Part shown: one piece after another, positions 39,806 to 48,383 of the stretch
How the letters are laid out: the number at the start of each line of letters is the position of its first letter
Position numbering within the stretch: position 1 is the first letter of the stretch
Assembly (NCBI RefSeq): GCF_022012295.1
Contig: NZ_JAKLTN010000004.1
Span: 1-64,000, forward strand
DNA: 64,000 bases
Origin: Dechloromonas hankyongensis
GTDB taxonomy: Bacteria; Pseudomonadota; Gammaproteobacteria; Burkholderiales; Rhodocyclaceae
Direction of reading: 5' to 3'
Program-made: the position numbers and the translations under genes
The notes under the pieces: generated by a model
Seen by the model: the letters and a program-made list of their open reading frames with translations, nothing else
Told to the model about the DNA's origin: nothing
The model's database searches: none

Positions 39806-42042
39806 TGACCACGGAAATTTCGCCCGTCAGCTGGCGCTGGCGGGCCTTGCCCGCTTTGCTGCTGGTCGCCGGCTGCGCCGGCCAGAGCACGCACCAGGAG
39901 GGCGTCACGCTGCTCGAACAGGGGCGGCTGGAAGAGGCCCTCGCCTACTTCGAGGCCGCCACCCGGGAAGCGCCGGGCAATCGCGAATACCGCATCCACT
40001 ATTTCAACGCCCAGACCCGCCTGATCGGCCGCCTGCTTGCCGACGCCCAGTACGCGCGGCAGAACGGCCGCTTCGACGAGGCCGTCGGACTCTACCGCCG
40101 CGTCCTCGCCCTGGACCGCAACAATACCCAGGCCATGAGCGGCCTCGCCGCCGTCGTCCAGGAACGCAGCCTGGCCGAGCAACTGGCCGAGGCGCAGACG
40201 CTGTTCGCCGCCGGCGACCTGGCCGGCGCCGGGGAGAAGACCGATCTGGTGCTGCGCGAAAAGCCGCGCCATGCCGAAGCCCTGGCCCTGCGCCGGCAGA
40301 TCGACGAGCGCAGCCAGCGCTACGACCCGGTCAATCCGGCCCTGCGCCGCAGCTTCGCCAAGCAGGTGTCGCTGGAATTCCGCGGCGCCGAACTGAAGCA
40401 GGTGCTGGAGGCGATCTCGCGCTATGCCGGGCTCAATTTCGTCCTCGACAAGGACATGCCGCCCAGCCTGCCGGTCACCGTCTTCCTGCACCAGGTCTCG
40501 ATCGAGGAGGCGCTCGACGTGATGCTGAGCACCAACCAGCTGCGCCGGCGCATCCTCAACGACACCACCCTGCTCATCTACCCGGACACCACGGCCAAGC
40601 AGGGCGACCACCAGGACCTGATCGTCAAGAACATCTTCCTCGCCAACACCGAGGCCAAGCAGATGGTGACCATGCTGAAGACCGTGCTCAAGGCGCGCAA
40701 CGTCTTCGCCGACGACAAGCTGAACCTGCTCATCGTGCGCGACACGCCGGAAATGATCCGCCTGGTCGAGCGCATGGTCAGCATCCAGGATGTCGGCGAA
40801 CCGGAAGTGATGCTCGAACTCGAGGTGCTGGAAATCCAGCGGTCGCGCCTGCTCAACCTCGGCGTCAAGTTCCCCGAGCAGCTCGTGCTGTCGCCGCTGC
40901 CCCGTTCCGGCACGGTGCTCACGCTGGCCGACCTGCAGCATCTCGGCCCGGGCAACACCGGGGCGACCATCTCGGACACCGTGCTCAACCTGCAGCGCGT
41001 GGTCAGTGATACCAACCTGCTGGCCAATCCGCGCATCCGCACCCATAACCGGGAGAAGGCGCTGATCCGCATCGGCGACCGGGTGCCGGTGATCACCACC
41101 ACCGCCACCGCCACCGGCTTCGTCTCCGAAAACGTCCAGTACATCGACGTCGGCCTCAAGCTCGAAGTCGAACCCGTCATTTTCCCCAACGACGAAATCT
41201 CGATCAAGCTGGCCCTGGAAGTCAGTTCGGTAACCAAGGAAGTGGTCAGCCGCTCGGGCACCTCGGCCTACCAGATCGGCGGCCGCAACGCCTCGACCGT
41301 GCTCCGCCTCAAGGATGGCGAGACGCAGGTGCTGGGCGGCCTGATCAACGCCCAGGATGTCACCGCCGCCAACCGCTTCCCCGGCCTCGGCGACCTGCCC
41401 GTGCTCGGCCGCATCTTCTCCAGCCAGCGCGACAGCAACGACAAGACCGAGCTGCTGCTGGTCATCACCCCGCGCCTGGTGCGCGGCCTGGCGCCGCCGC
41501 CGCAGGTGCCGGCCGAATTCTGGTCGGGCACCGAGAACGACCCGCGCCTGAAATCGCCGGCCCTGACCCTGACGGCGGCCGAGCTGGCAGCGCCGGCGGA
41601 AAAAAGCGTCGCCCCGCCGACCGCTGCGCCGGCGCCGCCCGGGCCGCCCGTGCTGCACTGGAGCGGGCCGCCGGCGGCCAAGGCCGGCAGCCGCTTCCGG
41701 ATGACGCTCAAGGTGGCCAGCGCCCAGCCCGTGAACCGGCTGCCGGTGCAGGTTGTCTACAACACCGACGTCTTCGAGCTGCTCAGCGCCCGGCCCGGCC
41801 GTTTCATGGCCCAGGGCAATGCCGTGGTCGAAAGCGGGCAGCGCGTCGAGGCCGAATCGGGCAGCCTGTTCGTGACCCAGACCCGGGCGGGCAAAGGCGG
41901 CGCCAAGGGTTCGGGCGACGTGCTCGAACTGGAATTCCGCGCCCTCGGCCCGGCCCAGGACAGCCCGATCACCGCCCTGCCCGGCGAGGCGCCGGGGCCG
42001 GACTTTGCGCCGGCCACCGCCGGCGTCACCGTAACGCCTTGA
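39802..42042 (+). CDS. gspD: GspD/PilQ-type secretin with TPR and cohesin-like ends
   Basis: The 746-residue protein has a lipoprotein signal with Cys25 (LLVAGC), TPR-like helices (about 30-160), an N0/STN domain (about 185-255), an N1-type domain and the secretin beta-barrel domain (about 400-580, VPVITTTATATGF and GLGDLPVLGRIFSSQ). The last 120 residues after a Pro/Ala linker match a cohesin-like beta-sandwich (AGSRFRMTLKVASAQPVNRLP...LELEFRALGP). It forms the outer-membrane pore. It ends the core part of the operon and precedes three pseudopilin genes. The cohesin-like tail is unusual relative to textbook GspD. Confidence 0.92.
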   Translation: MMTTEISPVSWRWRALPALLLVAGCAGQSTHQEGVTLLEQGRLEEALAYFEAATREAPGNREYRIHYFNAQTRLIGRLLADAQYARQNGRFDEAVGLYRRVLALDRNNTQAMSGLAAVVQERSLAEQLAEAQTLFAAGDLAGAGEKTDLVLREKPRHAEALALRRQIDERSQRYDPVNPALRRSFAKQVSLEFRGAELKQVLEAISRYAGLNFVLDKDMPPSLPVTVFLHQVSIEEALDVMLSTNQLRRRILNDTTLLIYPDTTAKQGDHQDLIVKNIFLANTEAKQMVTMLKTVLKARNVFADDKLNLLIVRDTPEMIRLVERMVSIQDVGEPEVMLELEVLEIQRSRLLNLGVKFPEQLVLSPLPRSGTVLTLADLQHLGPGNTGATISDTVLNLQRVVSDTNLLANPRIRTHNREKALIRIGDRVPVITTTATATGFVSENVQYIDVGLKLEVEPVIFPNDEISIKLALEVSSVTKEVVSRSGTSAYQIGGRNASTVLRLKDGETQVLGGLINAQDVTAANRFPGLGDLPVLGRIFSSQRDSNDKTELLLVITPRLVRGLAPPPQVPAEFWSGTENDPRLKSPALTLTAAELAAPAEKSVAPPTAAPAPPGPPVLHWSGPPAAKAGSRFRMTLKVASAQPVNRLPVQVVYNTDVFELLSARPGRFMAQGNAVVESGQRVEAESGSLFVTQTRAGKGGAKGSGDVLELEFRALGPAQDSPITALPGEAPGPDFAPATAGVTVTP

Positions 42043-42049
42043 GTGAAGT

Positions 42050-42520
42050 ATGGAACGCAGGCAAGGTTTTTCGCTGATCGAACTGATGGTGGTCCTCGCC
42101 CTGGTCGGCCTGTTCGCCACCATGGCCCTGCCGCTGGCCGAACTGGCGGTCAAGCGCAACCAGGAGATCGAGTTGCGCACCGCCCTGCGCCAGATCCGCG
42201 AGGCACTCGACGCCTACAAACAGGCCGCCGACGACGGCCGGGTCACGGTGCGCCCCGGCGACGCAGGTTATCCGCGCACGCTCGGCCTGCTGGTCGACGG
42301 CGCCATCGACAACAAGAGCCCGGAGCGGCGGACCATCCATTTCCTGCGCCGCCTGCCGCGCGATCCCTTCGCCGCGCCCGGCGTACGCGCCGAGGACAGC
42401 TGGGGCAAGCGCAGCTACAAGAGCCCCTACGATCGGCCGCAACCCGGCGACGATGTCTACGACGTCTATTCGCTGAGCCCCGACACCGGCATCAACGGCA
42501 TTCCGTACCATGACTGGTAA
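42050..42520 (+). CDS. Pseudopilin
   Basis: The 156-residue protein has a very short leader and prepilin motif G^FSLIELMVVLALVGLFATMALP with Glu5, then a helix and a globular domain ending in SLSPDTGINGIPYHDW. Its length and C-terminus resemble GspG-like minor pseudopilins. It overlaps the next pseudopilin gene by 11 bases. Confidence 0.88.
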   Translation: MERRQGFSLIELMVVLALVGLFATMALPLAELAVKRNQEIELRTALRQIREALDAYKQAADDGRVTVRPGDAGYPRTLGLLVDGAIDNKSPERRTIHFLRRLPRDPFAAPGVRAEDSWGKRSYKSPYDRPQPGDDVYDVYSLSPDTGINGIPYHDW

Positions 42521-42905
42521 CCTTCGCGCCGGCCGGCGGCGCGCCGGCTTCACGCTGATCGAGTTGCTGGTCAGCATGGCCATCGTCGCCCTGCTGCTGG
42601 CGCTGGCCGTGCCGCGCTACTTCGGCCGCGTCGAGCAGGCCAAGGAAACCGTGCTCCGTGAAAACCTGCACCAGATGCGCGACGCCATCGACAAGTTCTA
42701 CGGCGACAACGGCCGCTACCCGGCGTCGCTGCAGGAACTGGTCGCCCGCAAATACCTGCGGCGCATTCCGCCCGATCCGCTCACCGACAGCAACACCGGC
42801 TGGGTGATCGTGGCGCCCACCGGCACCCAGCAGGGCGGCGTCTTCGACATACGGAGCGGCGCGCCGGGCAAGGCCAGGGATGGCACGCTCTACAACAGCT
42901 GGTAG
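42510..42905 (+). CDS. Pseudopilin
   Basis: The 131-residue protein has leader MTGNLRAGRRRAG^ and FTLIELLVSMAIVALLLALAVP with Glu5, followed by a GspG-like domain (RYPASLQELVARKYLRRIPPDPLT) ending in YNSW. The start overlaps the previous gene and the end overlaps the next. Confidence 0.9.
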   Translation: MTGNLRAGRRRAGFTLIELLVSMAIVALLLALAVPRYFGRVEQAKETVLRENLHQMRDAIDKFYGDNGRYPASLQELVARKYLRRIPPDPLTDSNTGWVIVAPTGTQQGGVFDIRSGAPGKARDGTLYNSW

Positions 42906-43383
42906 CCTTGCCGGCGGCCAGGGCGGCGTCGTCCTGCTCGCCCTGCTCATCGCCATCGCCGCGCTCGGGGCCGGGCTGGCCGCGGCAGGGACTTTCTGGC
43001 ACCAGAGCCGGCAGCGCAGCCTCGAAGCCGAACTGCTCTTCGTCGGCCTGCAGTACCGCAACGCCATTCGCCAGTATTACGAAGCACCGCCCGGCGGCGT
43101 CTACCCACCGAGCCTGGAGGCGCTGCTGGTCGACCCGCGCTCGCCCGCCATCCGCCGCTACCTGCGCCGCCCCTACCGCGACCCGCTGACCGGCTCGGCG
43201 CAATGGGGCCTGGTCCAGGCGCCGCAGGGCGGCATCATGGGCGTCTATAGCCTGTCGCCGGGAAAACCGATCAAGCAGGCCAATTTCCCCGCCGTTCTCG
43301 AGTGGGCACCCAACCTCGCCAGCTTTGCCGACTGGAAATTCGTGTACCTGCCGGCGCCGGCCGGCACCATCACGCCGCGCTGA
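42880..43383 (+). CDS. Divergent pseudopilin-like protein
   Basis: The 167-residue protein starts with a short polar segment and GGQGGVVLLALLIAIAALGAGLAAAG, which resembles a prepilin N-terminus but lacks the FTLIE sequence and Glu5. The remainder follows the pseudopilin plan (helix, then YPPSLEALLVDPRSPAIRRYLRRPYRDPLTG). It could be a GspK/GspH-like tip subunit, since tip subunits may lack Glu5. It is the last gene of the secretion-like operon. Confidence 0.75.
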   Translation: MARSTTAGSLAGGQGGVVLLALLIAIAALGAGLAAAGTFWHQSRQRSLEAELLFVGLQYRNAIRQYYEAPPGGVYPPSLEALLVDPRSPAIRRYLRRPYRDPLTGSAQWGLVQAPQGGIMGVYSLSPGKPIKQANFPAVLEWAPNLASFADWKFVYLPAPAGTITPR

Positions 43384-43416
43384 GCCGCCAATTTCCATTC
43401 GCAGCTAATCGGTACG

Positions 43417-43446
43417 CATTTCAGCACCGCTCGCAATGGTGAAATG
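43417..43446. terminator. Hairpin between convergent genes
   Basis: CATTTCA (43417-43423) and TGAAATG (43440-43446) pair perfectly and can be extended by CACC/GGTG with a small bulge. It lies in the 135-base gap between the pseudopilin operon and the convergent PEP-CTERM gene. Confidence 0.45.
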
Positions 43447-43518
43447 AAGAAGGCTGGAATGCCCGCAACAAGAAATTGAAACGATGTGCGGTCATTCCGG
43501 CCCTTAGCCGCTACCCCG

Positions 43519-44373
43519 TTAAATGCCCCGGCGGCGCCGGACGGCAACGAAACTCATCAATCCAAGACCAAGCAAGGCCAGGCTACCCGGCTCCGGTACT
43601 TGTGAGACCGGCACGCAGAACGGTGGATCGCCGGTCGTTCCCGGCGGGCAAGTATCCGGGACGCTGCCAGCCCGGTACCACCATTCCTCGTAGCCATCCC
43701 CGCTCGCTGCACTCCCCCCGAAGGCGGTGGCAAATACCAATCGCCCCGCGCCTTGAAAGAGGCTGGCGTTGATCAGTACGTCCATGTCAATTCCGGCGCC
43801 ACTGCCTTTGCCGAATACGTCGTAGTTGAGCAATACGTTGTCGGAGCCAAGGCTATACAGCGCAGGTCCGTAGAGGTTTTCCAGAGTAGTAAATGTGGTG
43901 CCCGTTCCAAGGTTGATCGAACCGACATTCCCAGCGTTATAGATTTTCAGCAAATCCAGGGAGAGCAGGCTCGAGGCCCCGCCGGACGGCTCGTTAATGT
44001 CGAGAAAGAATTGGTAATAGGTGATGCCGTTCCGGACAACGGTACCCAGATCCGACGTGGAGAAGGTTCGCGTGAACTGGCCATTACCTTCTGCCCGCTT
44101 GACGTTGAGGGGCAGGTTATTCGTGAGGGCGTCGGTACTGAATCCCGACTCCGTGCCGTTTTGCTGCACGGTCAGGAAAGGATTGACGACTCCGGAGCCG
44201 ACGATGACCGAATTATCCGGATTTTCATAAATGGCTGCCCCCAGCGCACACGGGGTAGCCCCTATCTGGCTGGTCAAATTGCAAGTCTCGGCGAAGACCG
44301 CCGGTGCCGCAAGGCTAAGGGTTGCCGCGCCCAGCAATGCGACAACGGGTTTCACTTTCAAGCATGAAGTCAT
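43519..44373 (-). CDS. PEP-CTERM sorting-signal protein
   Basis: The 284-residue exported protein has a signal peptide (about 1-28, APAVFAE) and ends with the PEP-CTERM signal: VPEPGSLALLGLG at residue 259, a hydrophobic helix and RRRR. Such tails are recognised by exosortases and occur on extracellular matrix proteins of exopolysaccharide-producing bacteria. The middle is beta-rich with many Gly, Asn, Ser and Thr and two Cys pairs; no enzyme motif is seen. The ATG at 44373 has CAGGAG upstream. No exosortase gene lies in the window. It is next to a secreted protease on the same strand. Confidence 0.95.
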   Translation of the reverse strand: MTSCLKVKPVVALLGAATLSLAAPAVFAETCNLTSQIGATPCALGAAIYENPDNSVIVGSGVVNPFLTVQQNGTESGFSTDALTNNLPLNVKRAEGNGQFTRTFSTSDLGTVVRNGITYYQFFLDINEPSGGASSLLSLDLLKIYNAGNVGSINLGTGTTFTTLENLYGPALYSLGSDNVLLNYDVFGKGSGAGIDMDVLINASLFQGAGRLVFATAFGGSAASGDGYEEWWYRAGSVPDTCPPGTTGDPPFCVPVSQVPEPGSLALLGLGLMSFVAVRRRRGI

Positions 44374-44492
44374 GGTGCTGCTCCTGATAGGAAAATTGGA
44401 TAGACGCAACCTCCCTGATGCTCCGTTTTGGAGCCCCTTGAATTGCGTAACGGGGGAATGAACTATTTTTTATTTAAATTCTTGGGGGTCAT

Positions 44493-46292
44493 CTACTTCA
44501 CGACCTGAATGATCCGGCTACCGGTGTTGCCGCTGGGGTCTGTTGCGTCGACCCTGATGGTGTGCGTGCCCATCGAGTCTCTACGTGTCTTCCAGTTGTA
44601 GGACAGACTGGCGCCGCTGGCGGTGACCCTGCTCTCGCCATCGATGTAGAGCGTCATGCGGGCCACTGCGACGTTGTCACTGGCGGTGGCGACGATATTG
44701 ACGTTGCCGCTCACCTTCGCGCCATCGCCAGGCTGGCTGATAACGACGACGGGGGGTACCGCATCGGCGGTATTGGCTACCTTGACGGTGATCGAGCTCG
44801 ATGCCCGGTTGCCGGCCGCATCGTAGGCATCCGCCGTCAATGTGACATTGCCATCGGGGACCTTGCTGCTGTCCCATGTGAACCCGTAGGGCGAAGCCGA
44901 ATCGCTGGCCAGCTTGGTGCCATTGACGAGCAGATCGACACCGCTCACGCCGACGTTGTCGCTGGCACTGACATTGACGGACACCAGCCCCGCAACAGTC
45001 GCGCCGGAAGCGGGCGCAGTCAGGCTGACCGTCGGGGCGACGGTATCGCTGATGGAGGTGTTCCTGGCGGCGAGCACAGCGGCTCCGGCATTTACCCGAC
45101 CATAGCCGAAATAGATGTCCTTTCCGGCGCTACCGAGGTCAAGGGCCGTGGAATAGAGCAGGCTCTGAATTTTGGCGGCAGGAAGCGTCGGATTGGCAGC
45201 CATCATCAGTGCGACCACTCCGGCTGTAATCGGCGCCGAAAATGACGTACCGCTCACTGCGCCGTAACCGGCGCCGGGAGCGGTGGTATAGATGGACACT
45301 CCGGGCGCAGCCAGGCTGATGAAATCGCCGTAGTTGGACCAACTGGCCCGGTTGTCGACGCCGTCGGTGGCTGCGACAACAATGTTGGTGTCGCTGTAGG
45401 CAAAAGTCTGTTGCGTGCCGCCATTGCCTGCAGCCGTGGTCACCAGCCCGCCCTTGTTCTTCATGTACTGGGCTGCGCTTTGCGTGGTGGAGTAACCACC
45501 AACGGCCTCGAAGCTGAGGTTGGCAACCCGGGCGCCGCGGTCGGCGGCCCAGACGATGCCGGAGGCCATGTAACTGAGGGAGCCCAGGCCGGACGTGTTG
45601 GTGACGCGGATCGGCATGATCTTGGCGCCACCCGCCACGCCCGCGACCCCGATACCATTGTTGGTGATAGCGGCTGCTGTGCCGGCCACCTTGGTGCCAT
45701 GACCGAACACGTCGCTGGTGTCTGAATTGTTGTCGGCATAGTTCCAGCCCGCTACCAGCTTGCCGGCCAGATCGGGATGGCTGGCCTCGACGCCGGTGTC
45801 CACAATGGCAATGGTGATGCTGTTGCCGTTGCTGATATCCCAGGCACTCGGAGCCCCGATCGTGGTGAGATGCCATTCGCTGAAGTAATAAGTGTCGTTG
45901 GCGGTCAACTCGGGCTTAAGAAGCATGTCCCGCTCGGCGAACTTGATATGGGGGTTATGGGCCAGCTGTGCCGCAACGGCCTTTTCCGAAGCATTGGGCG
46001 GCAGTTGCACGATATGCACGTTGATCCCGGGGATACGGCCAACCGATTTGGCGCCATGGACTTTCAGTATCTTGGCGAATTCCTCGTCCGAGAGGCCGGG
46101 GCGGGGTTGCACCAGGAGCCTGCCGGGCACCCATCGTTCCGCCGTATCGGTCATTTGCGCACTGGCTGGGCTAGCAACGGCCAGTGCCAACATGAAAGCC
46201 CCGATACAAGCGGCTGCCGCAAATCGCTTTGTTCCCGTGGCGGGAGCATACAGCCTCGGAAACACATCAATAATTGAATGAAGAACGGGCAT
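44493..46292 (-). CDS. Secreted subtilisin-like serine protease (S8) with Ig-like tail
   Basis: The 599-residue protein has a signal peptide (about 1-46, SPASAQ), an inhibitor-I9-like propeptide (50-125), and a subtilisin domain with catalytic D165 (AIVDTGV), H198 (GHGTKVAGT), oxyanion N290 and S350 (GTSFSAP). Two Ig-like repeats follow (about 420-505 and 510-598), each with ASDNV(G/A)V and an ATDPSGN/AYDAAGN ending, typical of cell-surface Big domains. It likely acts outside the cell on matrix proteins, perhaps maturing the PEP-CTERM neighbour; that link is inferred from position. Confidence 0.95.
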   Translation of the reverse strand: MPVLHSIIDVFPRLYAPATGTKRFAAAACIGAFMLALAVASPASAQMTDTAERWVPGRLLVQPRPGLSDEEFAKILKVHGAKSVGRIPGINVHIVQLPPNASEKAVAAQLAHNPHIKFAERDMLLKPELTANDTYYFSEWHLTTIGAPSAWDISNGNSITIAIVDTGVEASHPDLAGKLVAGWNYADNNSDTSDVFGHGTKVAGTAAAITNNGIGVAGVAGGAKIMPIRVTNTSGLGSLSYMASGIVWAADRGARVANLSFEAVGGYSTTQSAAQYMKNKGGLVTTAAGNGGTQQTFAYSDTNIVVAATDGVDNRASWSNYGDFISLAAPGVSIYTTAPGAGYGAVSGTSFSAPITAGVVALMMAANPTLPAAKIQSLLYSTALDLGSAGKDIYFGYGRVNAGAAVLAARNTSISDTVAPTVSLTAPASGATVAGLVSVNVSASDNVGVSGVDLLVNGTKLASDSASPYGFTWDSSKVPDGNVTLTADAYDAAGNRASSSITVKVANTADAVPPVVVISQPGDGAKVSGNVNIVATASDNVAVARMTLYIDGESRVTASGASLSYNWKTRRDSMGTHTIRVDATDPSGNTGSRIIQVVK

Positions 46293-46364
46293 TTTGCGAC
46301 TCCCTCAGACGCCCCGGAACACTGTGACATGTGCATTGGATCCCGGCGGATTGGCTCCTTCATG

Positions 46365-46379
46365 GCATTAACCATGCCA
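46365..46379 (-). promoter_or_regulatory. Possible sigma-54 promoter of the protease gene
   Basis: On the minus strand TGGCATGGTTAATGC has the GG-N10-GC spacing of sigma-54 promoters with two deviations from TGGCAC-N5-TTGC. It would start transcription about 60 bases before the protease ATG. It is also an inverted repeat (GGCAT/ATGCC), so an operator is an alternative. Confidence 0.3.
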
Positions 46380-46441
46380 CGTCGAAGAAGGCCTTGTTCT
46401 GCGTGAAAGACTCCGCCGAGCGCTGGTTTACTGCGCAGACT

Positions 46442-46530
46442 CTGCAAACATTGTCGACATGGGAAAAGAGGAAATCGTCTGCTGACGATGTCTTGACCGA
46501 TGTAAGAAAAAACGTACTGCATCAAGGACA
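46442..46530. repeat. Diverged direct repeat, copy 1
   Basis: This 89-base copy aligns over its whole length with 46783-46870; about 70 positions match by eye with a single one-base gap. Shared blocks include TGTCGACATGGG, GAAATCGTC and AAAACGTA. Copy 1 contains an ATCGTC/GACGAT hairpin. Confidence 0.7.
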
Positions 46531-46782
46531 TCCGAACGTTCACCTGCCGGATGATCAGCGACAAATACACGCTCGACCGACAGTCGACGACACCGGTTCA
46601 GTTGCCAAAACACGGTCGCCCGATTTCACCGAGATGCACGGCCACCAAGCTATCCGGCACTTTCGCGTGGAGTATGGATAGCGGGCGCATCGATGGTCCG
46701 CCATACCCTCTGCTACCAGGATGGCGGAAGACGTTCGAGACGGTGCCGAAAGATGCGATGCCCTGCCGCATGACCAAAAACC

Positions 46783-46870
46783 CTGCAAAAAATGTCGACA
46801 TGGGCAAAAGGGAAATCGTCGGGTGTCGATCTCCCGATCAATGTAGGAAAAACGTATTTCACCAATGACA
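46783..46870. repeat. Diverged direct repeat, copy 2
   Basis: This is the 88-base second copy, 341 bases after copy 1 in the same orientation. The sequences flanking the two copies are much less alike, so the unit is limited to about 90 bases. Confidence 0.7.
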
Positions 46871-47006
46871 GTCAGCGCATCGGCGCCGCGCTGAACCCAC
46901 CGGCTTCCGTGCGCGGCTGTGTGGGACAGCATACGGAAAGCGCAGCCCGCCCGGATCATGCTCTGCAATTGGTCCGATCTCTGCGACTTATCCGAGGAGA
47001 AACAGC

Positions 47007-47531
47007 ATGGCAAGCGAAACCCGCAACGACATCGCCATCGCCCAGACTCCGTCGCCTGTAGCCGGCGAAGGAGCAGGCCCCGCCAGGGTGCCGATGTTCA
47101 ACCCACTGGAAGAGATGGAACGCCTTTTCGAACGTTTCGTGGCGAACGGCTGGATGCGCCCGATGAACTGGCCGTTCTGGGGCACCCTCGCGGGGCACGA
47201 CGAAATCACCCGGACGCCGCAGCTCGACATCATCGACCGCGACAAGGAAATCCTGGTGCGCACCGAATTGCCGGGAGTCGAGAAAAAGGACATCCGCGTC
47301 TCGGCCAGCGAACAGACGCTCAACATCCACGGCACGGTGAACCGGGAGCAGGTCGAGCGGCGCAAGGACTTCGTGCGCTGCGAAATCACCTCCGGCAATT
47401 TCTCGCGCAGCCTGCCCATGCCGGCCGGCATCGACACCAGCGCGATCAGCGCCACGTTGCATGACGGCATCCTGGAAATCATCCTGCCCAAGCGTCCCGG
47501 CCAGCAACGCCGCGCCGTTGAAGTGAAATAA
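47007..47531 (+). CDS. Hsp20/alpha-crystallin small heat-shock protein
   Basis: The 174-residue protein has a variable N-terminus (with FNPLEEMERLFERF) and an alpha-crystallin domain from about 75 to 170 (PQLDIIDRDKEILVRTELPGVEKKDIRV...LHDGILEIILPK). It is an ATP-independent holdase that binds unfolding proteins. The C-terminal IxI-type anchor is short (RRAVEVK). A GAGGAGA site precedes the ATG at 47007. Confidence 0.94.
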   Translation: MASETRNDIAIAQTPSPVAGEGAGPARVPMFNPLEEMERLFERFVANGWMRPMNWPFWGTLAGHDEITRTPQLDIIDRDKEILVRTELPGVEKKDIRVSASEQTLNIHGTVNREQVERRKDFVRCEITSGNFSRSLPMPAGIDTSAISATLHDGILEIILPKRPGQQRRAVEVK

Positions 47532-47649
47532 ACAGCGCTAGGCCGGATGGCTCACCCGGGGCACCGTCGTCGCCGGGCATCCGGTACGCGAAACTTCCCC
47601 TTCGGAACGGGCCAGGAGGCAGCCCGTCTGCAGGCAACAGGAGAACGAC

Positions 47650-48381
47650 ATGGCGCAAGGCGAAACGAGCGGTTCGCGGAGCATGCTGCGGCCAGCGGCG
47701 GTCGAACTGGTCACCCGGCAGCTAGACATCGACGGCGCGGCACTGGCGGCGGCCGTCGCCACACTCAATACGGCAGAACGGCAGAAGGCGGCACGCCTGG
47801 CCACGGCCGGCCTGCGCCGGCGCTACGTCGCCACCCACGCCACCCTGCGCTGCCTGCTCGGCAGCCGTCTCGGCCTGCCGCCGCAGGCGGTCGAACTGGC
47901 CTGCGGCCGCTACGGCAAGCCGGCCCTGGCCGGCGCGTGTGCCGCCGCCGACCTGCATTTCAACCTGTCCCATTGTGACGGCCTGGCCGTCTTCGCTTTC
48001 GCCGAAGGAGCCGAGGTCGGCGTCGACATCGAACGCCTGCGGCCGATGCCGATGGCCGACCACCTTGTCGCCAGCTTCTTCTCGCGCCGCGAGCAGGCCG
48101 CTTACCGCGCCCTGCCGGCGCGCCACAAGCTGCTCGGTTTCTTCAACGCCTGGACGCGCAAGGAAGCCTTCGTCAAGGCCACAGGCGACGGCTTGCGCCA
48201 TCCGCTCGACGCCTTCGACGTCAGTCTGGCACCCGGCACGCCGGCCCGCCTGCAGCGCGTCGGCCGGCTCGGCGGCGAAGTCTGCGGCTGGGCCTTGCAC
48301 AGCTTCCAGCCCGGTCCCGGTTTCGTCGGCGCGCTGGTCGTCGGCGGCCAGGCGACGCCACCGGCGGCATGGGTCCATTGA
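47650..48381 (+). CDS. 4'-phosphopantetheinyl transferase, Sfp type
   Basis: The 243-residue enzyme moves the phosphopantetheine arm from CoA to carrier-protein serines. Motifs are HFNLSHCDGLAVFAF, GVDIERLRPM (metal-binding Asp/Glu) and FFNAWTRKEAFVKATGDGL. It lies directly ahead of an acyl-CoA dehydrogenase and a two-module NRPS, whose two carrier domains are its obvious clients. It has its own AGGAGA site. Confidence 0.95.
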   Translation: MAQGETSGSRSMLRPAAVELVTRQLDIDGAALAAAVATLNTAERQKAARLATAGLRRRYVATHATLRCLLGSRLGLPPQAVELACGRYGKPALAGACAAADLHFNLSHCDGLAVFAFAEGAEVGVDIERLRPMPMADHLVASFFSRREQAAYRALPARHKLLGFFNAWTRKEAFVKATGDGLRHPLDAFDVSLAPGTPARLQRVGRLGGEVCGWALHSFQPGPGFVGALVVGGQATPPAAWVH

Positions 48382-48383
48382 CG

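Larger units (their letters stand above)
46293..47006. other. 714-base gene-poor region with diverged direct repeats
   Basis: This lies between the protease gene (minus) and hsp20 (plus). It contains a possible sigma-54 promoter for the protease and two diverged 90-bp direct repeats (listed separately). Open frames through it lack ribosome sites and do not resemble known proteins. Minus-strand translations of both repeats share a pattern like FSYI...RRFP..PCR..LQ, so a degraded or short coding element cannot be excluded. Confidence 0.5.

Noticed and set aside
47532-47649. GC-rich leader before the phosphopantetheinyl transferase considered as a riboswitch
   Set aside because: No match to c-di-GMP, glycine or cobalamin riboswitch consensus could be found by eye.
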